64,000 bases of DNA from Ruegeria sp. A3M17 (GTDB lineage: Bacteria > Pseudomonadota > Alphaproteobacteria > Rhodobacterales > Rhodobacteraceae). The translations under genes and the position numbers were made by a program. Position 1 is the stretch's first letter; each line of letters opens with the position of its first letter. The stretch covers positions 62,001-126,000 of the forward strand of contig NZ_QOCF01000028.1 of assembly GCF_003318255.1 (NCBI RefSeq), read 5' to 3'. Shown piece by piece: positions 21,509 to 28,920 of this stretch. The notes beneath the pieces were generated by a model. That model worked only from the letters and a program-made list of their open reading frames with translations. It was not told the DNA's origin and did not search any database.

Positions 21509-21904
21509 ATGGCAAAGAACAAATTCCACGATGGCCCCGGCCCGTCCCAACGACAGCTCCGTGTCGGCGAACTGATCCGCCGCACCCTGTCCGAAGTTCT
21601 GGCGCGCGGAGATGTCCACGACCCCGACCTGAACCGCATGTCGATCACCGTAGGTGAGGTGCGCACCTCGCCCGATCTGAAGATCGCCACTGCCTATGTG
21701 CTGCCGCTGGGCGGCAAGGGGCAGGAGGATGTGATCGCGCTGCTGGCCCGCAACAAGGGTGAATTGCGGCGAGCGGTCGGCAAGAAGGTCGGCCTGAAAT
21801 TCTCACCCGATCTGCGGTTCCGGCTGGATGACACGTTTGACCGAATGGATGACACCCGCCGGATGTTCGATCAGGACGCGGTGCGCCGCGATCTGGACGA
21901 GTGA
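21509..21904 (+). CDS. rbfA: ribosome-binding factor A
   Basis: Small KH-fold protein (131 residues) that helps mature the 5' end of 16S rRNA and the 30S subunit. Recognised by [19 protein letters not shown] near the N-terminus and [20 protein letters not shown], with the C-terminal [12 protein letters not shown]. In many bacteria rbfA lies between infB and truB; here truB is two genes downstream and infB is not adjacent. The following gene starts with a GTG that overlaps the rbfA stop. Confidence 0.95.
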   Translation: MAKNKFHDGPGPSQRQLRVGELIRRTLSEVLARGDVHDPDLNRMSITVGEVRTSPDLKIATAYVLPLGGKGQEDVIALLARNKGELRRAVGKKVGLKFSPDLRFRLDDTFDRMDDTRRMFDQDAVRRDLDE

Positions 21905-22638
21905 TCCGCGCATTTGTCATTTTGGGCGCGGTCTTCTGGGCCGCGCAGGCTTCGGCGGTCACGTGCGAGAAGGTGACCCATGAGGACAAGCGGTACACCG
22001 TCTGCGAGGTGGATGCCGCCAGCGAAGAGTTGGGCCTGTTTCTCAATGATGATGACGGTAAGGTGCTGGGCCATTTCTCATCGGTGAACGAGACTCTGGC
22101 CCCACAGGGAAAGCGTCTGGCATTTGCCATGAACGCGGGCATGTATCATGACGACCGCTCGCCCGTCGGGCTTTATGTCGAAGGCGGCCAGGAACAGATG
22201 CGGGTGATCCCCAATGCCGGGCCGGGCAATTTCGGTTTGTTGCCGAACGGAGTGTTTTGCATCCGCGAAAGCCGCGCCGACGTGTTTGAGACATTGGATT
22301 ATGTGGATCAGGACCCGCAGTGCCGTTTCGCCACGCAATCTGGCCCGATGCTGGTCATAGATGGTGAACTGCACCCGCGCTTCCTGCCCGATTCCACCTC
22401 GCGCTATGTACGCAACGGCGTTGGTACCAGCGCAGATGGGACACGGGCGGTATTCGCAATCTCGGACGACTATGTCACCTTCCACGAATTCGGCAGCCTG
22501 TTCCGCGATGTACTGGATACCCCGAATGCCCTGTTCTTCGACGGCAATATCTCTCGGATGTATGAACGCGCGGGCAATCGGTCGGATGTCGGGTTTTCGC
22601 TTGGCCCTATTGTAGGTGTGGTCGAAGATACGCCCTGA
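21901..22638 (+). CDS. exported phosphodiester glycosidase-like protein (NAGPA/DUF2233)
   Basis: Periplasmic protein of 245 residues. A signal peptide ([14 protein letters not shown]) is followed by the NAGPA-domain landmarks [52 protein letters not shown] and [12 protein letters not shown]. The family includes the enzyme that uncovers mannose 6-phosphate signals in animals and bacterial exo-phosphodiesterases; no bacterial substrate can be named here. It starts with GTG at 21901, sharing bases with the rbfA stop, so it is translationally coupled to a ribosome-assembly gene, an odd pairing that may simply reflect gene packing. Confidence 0.85.
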   Translation: MIRAFVILGAVFWAAQASAVTCEKVTHEDKRYTVCEVDAASEELGLFLNDDDGKVLGHFSSVNETLAPQGKRLAFAMNAGMYHDDRSPVGLYVEGGQEQMRVIPNAGPGNFGLLPNGVFCIRESRADVFETLDYVDQDPQCRFATQSGPMLVIDGELHPRFLPDSTSRYVRNGVGTSADGTRAVFAISDDYVTFHEFGSLFRDVLDTPNALFFDGNISRMYERAGNRSDVGFSLGPIVGVVEDTP

Positions 22639-22698
22639 AATTGACAGTGGCAGAACGATCCGTTAGGTCGCGCGCCTCGGTAAGATTCAGGGTGTAGA

Positions 22699-23604
22699 AT
22701 GGGACGCAAACGCAAGGGTCGCGACATTTTCGGTTGGCTGGTGGTGGACAAGCCCGCGGGCATGACCTCGACCGCTGTGGTCAACAAGGTTAGGTGGGCG
22801 ATGGATGCCAAGAAAGCGGGCCATGCAGGCACGCTTGACCCCGAAGCAACCGGCGTTCTGGCCGTGGCTTTGGGTGAGGCGACCAAGACCGTTCCCTACA
22901 TCACCGATGCGTTGAAAGCCTACACCTTCACCGTCCGTTTGGGTCAGGCAACCAACACCGACGATGCCGAGGGCGAAGTGATCGCACAAAGCGATGCGCG
23001 CCCTTCGGATGACGACATCAAACAGGCGTTGACCCCGTTTCTGGGCGATATCATGCAGGTCCCGCCCAAATTCTCGGCCGTGAAGATTGACGGGCAACGT
23101 GCTTATAAACTGGCGCGCGATGGCGAGGAAGTAGAGTTATCCGCCCGCCCGCTTTGGGTCGAAGAGTTGATTCTGGTCGACCGCCCAGACGAAGACCACG
23201 TCGTGCTAGAGATGACTTGTGGCAAGGGCGGATATGTCCGCTCGATCGCGCGTGATCTGGGCGCGGCGCTGGGATGCCACGGCCATGTCAAAGTTCTTCG
23301 CCGCGTCTGGTCCGGCCCGTTTGAGGTTGAAGACGGGTTGAGCATCGAACAGATCGATGAAATGGCCAAGACAACCGCCCTGGACGATTACCTGCACCCG
23401 CTGGAAACCGGCCTCGCCGACCTGCCTGAATTGAAATGCACACCAGAAGGCGCCACCCGCCTGCGCAACGGCAATCCGGGCATGGTTCTGGCTTCGGACG
23501 TCGAATACGGCGATGAGGCATGGGCGTCGCTGGACGGCAAAGCGGTGGCGGTGGGTATCTACAAATCCGGCGAATTGCACCCCAGCCGGGTGTTCGTTAC
23601 CTGA
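22699..23604 (+). CDS. truB: tRNA pseudouridine-55 synthase
   Basis: Makes pseudouridine 55 in the T-loop of tRNAs. The 301-residue product has [14 protein letters not shown], the catalytic aspartate in [16 protein letters not shown] (Asp of TLDPEA), [20 protein letters not shown], and [14 protein letters not shown], then the PUA-like C-terminal part. The start at 22699 follows a weak GGTGT site and [14 protein letters not shown] is the usual roseobacter N-terminus. Confidence 0.96.
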   Translation: MGRKRKGRDIFGWLVVDKPAGMTSTAVVNKVRWAMDAKKAGHAGTLDPEATGVLAVALGEATKTVPYITDALKAYTFTVRLGQATNTDDAEGEVIAQSDARPSDDDIKQALTPFLGDIMQVPPKFSAVKIDGQRAYKLARDGEEVELSARPLWVEELILVDRPDEDHVVLEMTCGKGGYVRSIARDLGAALGCHGHVKVLRRVWSGPFEVEDGLSIEQIDEMAKTTALDDYLHPLETGLADLPELKCTPEGATRLRNGNPGMVLASDVEYGDEAWASLDGKAVAVGIYKSGELHPSRVFVT

Positions 23605-23625
23605 GCCACGTGCTAGGCGAAGTCC

Positions 23626-24129
23626 ATGATTACCCGTTCCCACACCAAGGGCGACGCGCCCTCGACCGCCATCTATTCCGATTGCGAGAAATATCGCTAT
23701 AGCCTGACCCGCATCTGGGATCCGGCGGGGCGCAAGGCGCTGTTCGTGATGCTGAACCCGTCAACTGCGACCGAGGTTCAGAACGACCCGACGGTGGAAC
23801 GCTGCGAGCGCCGCGCGCGGACGCTTGGGTTCGGCGCGTTCCAGGTGACCAACATCTTCGCATGGCGCGATACCGACCCACGCAAGATGCGCGCCGCCGC
23901 CGATCCGGTAGGGCCCGAGAATGACACGACCATTCTGGACGGCGTGCAATGGGCCGATCAGGTCATCGCCGCCTGGGGCACTCATGGCGCGCATCTGGAC
24001 CGTGGCCCAGCGGTTGAAACCCTTCTGCGCGGCACCGGGCAGACGCTGTTTCATCTGGGGCTGACCAAGGGCGGGCATCCCAAGCATCCGCTTTACATCG
24101 CTTATACCCAGCAGCCCGAACTCTGGTGA
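23626..24129 (+). CDS. DUF1643 domain protein
   Basis: Cytoplasmic protein of 167 residues of the DUF1643 family. The hallmarks are YSLTRIWDP, FVMLNPSTATEVQNDPTVERC, ARTLGFGAFQVTNIFAWRDTDP and the C-terminal HLGLTKGGHPKHPLYI. The family is widespread in bacteria and phages and has no established biochemical role. The gene starts 21 bp after truB on the same strand and may be co-transcribed with it. Confidence 0.88.
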   Translation: MITRSHTKGDAPSTAIYSDCEKYRYSLTRIWDPAGRKALFVMLNPSTATEVQNDPTVERCERRARTLGFGAFQVTNIFAWRDTDPRKMRAAADPVGPENDTTILDGVQWADQVIAAWGTHGAHLDRGPAVETLLRGTGQTLFHLGLTKGGHPKHPLYIAYTQQPELW

Positions 24130-24224
24130 CAAAAGGTTAACCACAAGTTCAGCTTGTCTTTGACCAACTGACTGATCACATGGGATATTTCATCCTCAGA
24201 GCAGTGCGTTCTCGGAGGGTTGCC

Positions 24225-25232
24225 ATGTTTCTGTTCGGATTGCTGAGCCTGGCCGCAATGGGCGGAGCCGCCTATGCGATGGGCGGTATTATCGAGGCTG
24301 ACGACGACACCGAAGAAGACGAGATCATCGAAGATGAACCGCAACAGGTCTCTGACGGCAGCTATCTTGAGATTGGTGAAAACGTCGACGAAGTCGAAGA
24401 GCCCTCGACCGGGACCATAGTCTCAGAATTCGAAGGCGATCTGGTTGTGGCCGGCGACGACCAAGCAGACATTCTGACTGGGCAGGATGGCGACGACCAG
24501 ATCAACGGCTACGGTGGCGACGACACTGTGCTGGGGGGCATAGGCGATGACACCCTGCATGGCGGCGATGGCGTTGATACAATCCAGGGCGGCGAAGGCG
24601 ATGATGTTTTGCACGGCGAAGGTGACGATGACGTCCTGTCCGGAGATGATGGCGACGACAAGCTTTTTGGCCATTTCGGCGAGGACAGGCTGGACGGCGG
24701 CGACGGGGATGACGATCTGTACGGCGGTCAGGACAACGACACGCTGACCGGAGGCGCGGGCGAGGATGCGCTGCATGGGGGCTATGGCGACGATGAGCTC
24801 GTTGGTGGCACAGGTGAAGACGTCTTGTTTGGAGGCGACGGTGACGATGTGCTGACCGGTGAGGATGGCGAAAACGAAGACGCCGAAGATTTTCTGAATG
24901 GCGGTGCCGGCGACGACACTATTGTTGCCCATAGCGGCGATATCGTGACCGGAGGCGAAGGCGCTGACAGCATCCACCTGAACCCCGAGGATGACGACGA
25001 TGCCGTCAAGGTCATGGATTTTGAACCCGGGCAGGACAAGCTGTTGATCTCGTGGGAAGGCGAAGAAGATCCGGAGATTCGCATTGAAACCGACACTGAA
25101 AACGAAAACCTGACCCGTATCATGGTCGACGGACAAGACGTCGCCCAACTGCTGGGTGCCAAAGGGTTGACCCTGGACGATATCCAACTGATCAACGGTC
25201 AGGAACTGTCGCAGCTCAATGCGCTGAGTTGA
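24225..25232 (+). CDS. membrane-anchored RTX-type calcium-binding repeat protein
   Basis: A 335-residue acidic protein. It begins with a hydrophobic segment (MFLFGLLSLAAMGGAAYAMG), then a very acidic linker rich in Asp/Glu (about 25-70), then more than a dozen GGxGxDxL-type nonapeptides (about 80-235; GGDGDDVLTG-like), which fold into a calcium-binding beta roll, and a C-terminal 100 residues (VKVMDFEPGQDKLLISW) typical of the end of RTX repeats. RTX proteins are normally secreted by type I systems with no N-terminal signal, so the N-terminal hydrophobic segment suggests Sec export or membrane anchoring. The ATG at 24225 has GGAGGG upstream and is preferred over an in-frame start at 24180. 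No T1SS genes are nearby. Confidence 0.85.
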   Translation: MFLFGLLSLAAMGGAAYAMGGIIEADDDTEEDEIIEDEPQQVSDGSYLEIGENVDEVEEPSTGTIVSEFEGDLVVAGDDQADILTGQDGDDQINGYGGDDTVLGGIGDDTLHGGDGVDTIQGGEGDDVLHGEGDDDVLSGDDGDDKLFGHFGEDRLDGGDGDDDLYGGQDNDTLTGGAGEDALHGGYGDDELVGGTGEDVLFGGDGDDVLTGEDGENEDAEDFLNGGAGDDTIVAHSGDIVTGGEGADSIHLNPEDDDDAVKVMDFEPGQDKLLISWEGEEDPEIRIETDTENENLTRIMVDGQDVAQLLGAKGLTLDDIQLINGQELSQLNALS

Positions 25233-25283
25233 AGCAATAGAATCCCTTTGCCATTTACCTGAAATCCGCTTATACGCGCCCAT

Positions 25284-25307
25284 CCGCATCGGAATCGGTG
25301 CGGTTTT
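25284..25307 (+). terminator. intrinsic terminator after the RTX gene
   Basis: Stem CCGCATCG / CGGTGCGG with loop GAAT and one G-T wobble, followed by TTTT. It separates the RTX gene from rpsO, whose own promoter would then have to lie within the next 70 bp. Confidence 0.6.
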
Positions 25308-25376
25308 CTCCATGGGCCTGTGCTGGACGACATCCCGGCCTGCGCCATCAACTCTAACCTATTAAAGGAGACCCCG

Positions 25377-25646
25377 ATGTCGATTACTGCCACTGAAAAA
25401 GCACGCGTCATGAAAGAATTCGGCACCAAGGACGGCGACACCGGATCGCCAGAAGTCCAGGTTGCCATCCTGACCTCGCGCATCACCACCCTGACCGAGC
25501 ACTTCAAGACCCACAAAAAAGACAACCACGGTCGTCGCGGTCTGCTGAAAATGGTCGCCCAGCGCCGTAAGCTGCTGGACTACCTGAAGGGCAAAGAAGA
25601 AGCGCGCTACCAGGACCTGATCAAAAAGCTGGGCATCCGCCGCTAA
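25377..25646 (+). CDS. rpsO: 30S ribosomal protein S15
   Basis: The primary 16S rRNA-binding protein of the 30S platform, 89 residues as usual. Landmarks are [35 protein letters not shown] and [11 protein letters not shown]. The ATG at 25377 has AAAGGAG seven bases upstream; the open frame extends 19 codons further upstream without homology. In many bacteria the next gene is pnp. Here a strong terminator follows and pnp is 12.7 kb away. Confidence 0.98.
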   Translation: MSITATEKARVMKEFGTKDGDTGSPEVQVAILTSRITTLTEHFKTHKKDNHGRRGLLKMVAQRRKLLDYLKGKEEARYQDLIKKLGIRR

Positions 25647-25675
25647 TACCGGTTTCTGCCGCTTTTGGATTTTAG

Positions 25676-25704
25676 ACGCCCGCCCTAATTGGCGGGCGTT
25701 TTTT
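25676..25704 (+). terminator. strong intrinsic terminator of rpsO
   Basis: Perfect 9-bp stem ACGCCCGCC / GGCGGGCGT with a 6-base loop (CTAATT) and a run of six T. It closes the rpsO transcript 30 bp after the stop codon and so uncouples rpsO from pnp. Confidence 0.92.
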
Positions 25705-25870
25705 GTTGGATTAGGGAACGCGCGCTCGGAGTAGCGGTATGGTGGGGCTCAATCCGGCTTGCAGTTCACTAACTCTGTCGGCACTATCCCGGGACCTGGT
25801 CAACCGCTGCTCAATACCTCAGTCCCCCAAGCACACATCCAGTGTGTGACGACAAGTAAAATGGAACCAA

Positions 25871-26296
25871 ATGAAGCTGGAATTTCATCATATTAACCTG
25901 GTGGCAGACGACGTAGATCGCCTGCACGACTTTTATACAAACGTCTTGGGTTTAGGTGATATTCCGCAGCAGAATTTCCCGCGCTCTGAAGCAACCGAAG
26001 ACGCCGGTTATGACGGCCAGATCCGCTTTGCAACGGACGGCAGCATGCAAATGCATCTGGCGGAACGGGACTTTGACGTCGCTTTTAAAAATGATCAGGT
26101 CATCAATCCGGTGAGCCGCGGACACATTGCGTTCCGAACGGATGATCTTGCCGCTGTCCTGAGGATACTTGATGAAAACGCGGTTCCTTATTCGGACTAT
26201 GGCACTGCCTTTTCGAAAGAGTGGCACCAAGTGTTCTTTCGCGACCCCGAAGGCAACGTTGTCGAAGTTCACCAACAGGTAGCGACTTTGGACTGA
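25871..26296 (+). CDS. VOC-family protein (glyoxalase/dioxygenase fold)
   Basis: A 141-residue single-domain-pair protein of the vicinal oxygen chelate superfamily. It begins KLEFHHINLVADDVDRLHDF (first metal His in HHINLV), has GHIAFRTDDLAAVLRIL at the start of the second module and ends FFRDPEGNVVEVHQ with the metal glutamate. Activity cannot be told from fold: glyoxalase I, fosfomycin resistance and ring-cleaving enzymes share it. It lies in its own unit between the rpsO terminator and a convergent LysR gene, at the left end of the quaternary-amine block. Part of the 224 bp upstream shows no clear element. Confidence 0.82.
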   Translation: MKLEFHHINLVADDVDRLHDFYTNVLGLGDIPQQNFPRSEATEDAGYDGQIRFATDGSMQMHLAERDFDVAFKNDQVINPVSRGHIAFRTDDLAAVLRILDENAVPYSDYGTAFSKEWHQVFFRDPEGNVVEVHQQVATLD

Positions 26297-26341
26297 ACCT
26301 GAGCCCGAAGCTCCACGCGCTGTTCAGCGTGTGACGGCGCA

Positions 26342-27310
26342 CTAGACCATATCGTACTTTACGCTTTTGGCTCCGATGTCGCCCATATGGCCGGTGATGC
26401 GTTGCAGCAATTTCTGCCTGGACATTGCTGCAAGCGCCTCCGGAAAGCTCTGAAGCTCTTCCTTTCTGGCGACAACCGTCAAAGTGCGCGAAAGGCCCGA
26501 GACAGGAAGATCTTTCAACTGCAGGCTCATATTCTCAACCAAGCCATCGATCAGCAATGTCGGCGTCAAAAGGCTGAACCCCTGACCTGCGGAAACACAG
26601 GACGTAACCATGCTGGAGCGGTCCGCCTGGATGACCTTGTCGGGCTCAAACCGCAATCGGCGCAGATGCTGCGCAATCTGGCGGCCCGCGTTGGTTGTAT
26701 CTCCGAACCGCACCAGAGGAAGCCGCGTTTGGATCGCCTCCAGGCTGTCCGTCGGACCGTCATATGTTTCTGGTAGGACCAGAAGGTATCGTTCGGTCAG
26801 AACGTGATGACGCTCCAATCCATCCATATCCAGAAACGGGTTAGATGTGATCGCGAGATCCGCTTGTTTCGTCCGCAGCAGGTGTTCATGGTTACCGCTT
26901 TGACCGGCATGCAGGGTGATATCTTCGACGTTGAACTCACGCTGGGCAAAATCGACCAAGGAGGGCGTCAGCGTTGTGGCGATCGAGGCCTGAATGCCGA
27001 CTCGCAGCAGCGTCAGGGATTTCTGGCCAACATGGCGCAATTCCGTTTCCATGTCGGAAAGTGCATCCAGAATTTTCTGCGCTCTTCCATGCAAACGCGC
27101 ACCCGCATAGGTCAGCCGTGCCGGTCGCGTACTGCGATCCAGAAGCACAGTACCAAAAGCCTTTTCCAACGCAATGACGTGCTGGGAAGCCGCCGGCTGC
27201 GACAGATTCAGAAGTCTTGCGCCCGCCCGCATCTGACCCGTTTCCGCAACGGCGACGAAAACCTCAAGTGAACGCATCAGACTTGGTGAGAGTTTACGAT
27301 GATCCAGCAT
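26342..27310 (-). CDS. LysR-family regulator, divergent from the methylamine operon
   Basis: Transcription factor of 322 residues with an N-terminal winged helix (SLEVFVAVAETGQMRAGARL, LSQPAASQHVIALEKAFG) and a LysR effector domain (LRVGIQASIATTLTPSL onward). It lies divergent to the MttB-family gene, with 80 bp between start codons and a near-perfect dyad midway, so it is the probable regulator of that operon. The effector is unknown; a methylated amino acid or its breakdown product is a reasonable guess. The VOC gene converges on it from the other side. Confidence 0.9.
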   Translation of the reverse strand: MLDHRKLSPSLMRSLEVFVAVAETGQMRAGARLLNLSQPAASQHVIALEKAFGTVLLDRSTRPARLTYAGARLHGRAQKILDALSDMETELRHVGQKSLTLLRVGIQASIATTLTPSLVDFAQREFNVEDITLHAGQSGNHEHLLRTKQADLAITSNPFLDMDGLERHHVLTERYLLVLPETYDGPTDSLEAIQTRLPLVRFGDTTNAGRQIAQHLRRLRFEPDKVIQADRSSMVTSCVSAGQGFSLLTPTLLIDGLVENMSLQLKDLPVSGLSRTLTVVARKEELQSFPEALAAMSRQKLLQRITGHMGDIGAKSVKYDMV

Positions 27311-27321
27311 TGCTCATCCTT

Positions 27322-27342
27322 AGTATAAAAAATCTTTATACT
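27322..27342. promoter_or_regulatory. perfect dyad operator between LysR and the MttB-family gene
   Basis: Arms AGTATAAA and TTTATACT (8 bp each, exact complement) flank a 5-base spacer AAATC. The AT-rich dyad contains the T-N11-A spacing of LysR boxes and starts 12 bp upstream of the LysR start codon and 49 bp before the mttB-like start. It could also contain the -10 element of either promoter. Confidence 0.75.
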
Positions 27343-27390
27343 GTTGGAATTTTCTTGGTTTACGTCAAGCACTCGGTCAACGCTTTGGCC

Positions 27391-28920
27391 ATGACACGTT
27401 CGCGCTCATCTCGACGCCGCAGGGTCGCTGGACCTCGCACTCTTCCCGAGGCGCGCGCGCCGTTTATTCTGCGCAAGCTTTCGACCTTCAATGTCCTCAG
27501 CGAGGCAGGGTTGGAACAGATAGAGGCCAATGCGGATACCATCCTTGCCGAAACCGGGATGGAGTTTCAGGACGACCCAGAGATTCTAGGCATTTTTGCC
27601 GAAGCAGGCTGTGACGTAGATAGCTCGCGTGTGCGGTTCGCGCCGGGGTTCTGCCGCAAAACGATCATGGCAACAGCGCCGGCTCAGTTCGTTCAACATG
27701 CCCGAAACCCGGCCAACAACGTTCAGCTGGGCGGCAACGCCAGCGTGCTATGCCCGGCTTGGGGTCCGCCCTTTGTGCACGATCTGGACCGCGGGCGGCG
27801 CTATGCCTCGCATCAGGATTTCGTTGATCTGGTCAAGCTGCATCACAGCCTGCCCTGGCTGCACCATTCGGGCGGTGTGGTCTGCGAGCCGGTGGATTTA
27901 CCGGCCAACAAACGCCATCTCGACATGCTTTATGGTCATATTCGCCATTCTGACCGCGCCTTTATGGGGGCCTTTATCGGGGCCGAACGCGCGTGCCACG
28001 CGATCGACATGGCAAGGATTGTGTTCGGCGAAGACTTCGTGGCGGAAAACGCCGTCCTGTATTGCGTCTCTAACACAAATGCGCCGCTGGTGATGGACTG
28101 CCACATGTCGGGCGCGTTGAAAACCTATGCCCGGGCCGGGCAACCGGTCGCTTGCACCCCCTGGGTTCTGACCGGGGCCATGTCGCCGTCCACCGTGGCA
28201 GGAACGTTGGCTCAGGTGTTGGCCGAGACCATGGCAGCGATGACGCTGACCCAACTGATAAACCCCGGGGCACCCTGCATGATGGGCAGTTTTGCCTCAA
28301 CCATGTCGATGAAGTCCGGGGCACCCACCTTTGGTACGCCCGAAGCCGGGTTGATGGTTTTGGCGGCCGGTCAGCTTGCCCGCAGGCTGGGGGTGCCGCT
28401 GCACACGGTTGGCACGCTCAGCGCCTCAAAAGTTCCGGACGCTCAGAGCCAGCAAGAGGCCACATGGGGCCTGATGATGTCGATGTTCGCAGGTGCCAAT
28501 CTGATCAACCATGCCACGGGATGGCTCGAAGGTGGGTTGGTGACCTCGTTCGAAAAAACGATCCTGGATCATGATCTGTGTGGCAAAGTCGGACGGTTTT
28601 TCGATGGCATCGACATGAGCGAGAATGCGCAGGCGATGGAGGCAATTGCCGCGACCGGCCCGGGGCAGCACTTCCTAGGGTCCGAGCATACACAGGCCAA
28701 TTTCATGTCCGCATTGTTCCGGCCCTGGACCCCGGATGACAATTCATTTGAACAATGGCACGCGGCCGGAGAGCTGGACGCCGCAGCCCGCTCCAATGCA
28801 ATCTGGAAAGAGCGGCTTGACGCGTATGAAGACCCCGGACTTGACCCCGGCATTGACGCAGAGTTGCAGGACTATATCGCGCAGCGCAAATCCGAAAAAC
28901 CAGATCAGGATTACTTTTGA
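27391..28920 (+). CDS. MttB-family (trimethylamine methyltransferase-like) protein, no pyrrolysine codon
   Basis: Methyltransferase of 509 residues in the MttB superfamily, which transfers a methyl group from a quaternary or tertiary amine, classically to a corrinoid protein. Family landmarks include ILAETGMEFQDDPEIL, the central NAPLVMDCHMSGALK and WVLTGAMSPSTVAGTLAQ, and GAPTFGTPEAGLMVLAAGQL. The frame is open throughout, with no internal amber codon, so it belongs to the non-pyrrolysine group that includes glycine betaine methyltransferase MtgB. No corrinoid protein gene (MttC/MtgC) is adjacent; instead a DMGDH-like flavoprotein overlaps its stop (TGATG). The start ATG at 27391 lacks a clear ribosome site. 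It probably removes the first methyl group from a quaternary amine, with the acceptor unknown. Confidence 0.85.
   Translation: MTRSRSSRRRRVAGPRTLPEARAPFILRKLSTFNVLSEAGLEQIEANADTILAETGMEFQDDPEILGIFAEAGCDVDSSRVRFAPGFCRKTIMATAPAQFVQHARNPANNVQLGGNASVLCPAWGPPFVHDLDRGRRYASHQDFVDLVKLHHSLPWLHHSGGVVCEPVDLPANKRHLDMLYGHIRHSDRAFMGAFIGAERACHAIDMARIVFGEDFVAENAVLYCVSNTNAPLVMDCHMSGALKTYARAGQPVACTPWVLTGAMSPSTVAGTLAQVLAETMAAMTLTQLINPGAPCMMGSFASTMSMKSGAPTFGTPEAGLMVLAAGQLARRLGVPLHTVGTLSASKVPDAQSQQEATWGLMMSMFAGANLINHATGWLEGGLVTSFEKTILDHDLCGKVGRFFDGIDMSENAQAMEAIAATGPGQHFLGSEHTQANFMSALFRPWTPDDNSFEQWHAAGELDAAARSNAIWKERLDAYEDPGLDPGIDAELQDYIAQRKSEKPDQDYF

Noticed and set aside
24440-24950. Regular short repeats considered as CRISPR or satellite DNA
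   Set aside because: They are in-frame GGxGxD codon repeats of variable sequence, not identical repeats with unique spacers.
24423-25313. A 296-codon minus-strand frame with repeats opposite the RTX gene
   Set aside because: The periodicity is imposed by the RTX nonapeptides on the other strand.
25832-26340. Similar strings CAGTGTGTGACG and CAGCGTGTGACG on both sides of the VOC gene, considered as an insertion footprint
   Set aside because: Only 12 bases with one mismatch and no other sign of a mobile element; chance is sufficient.
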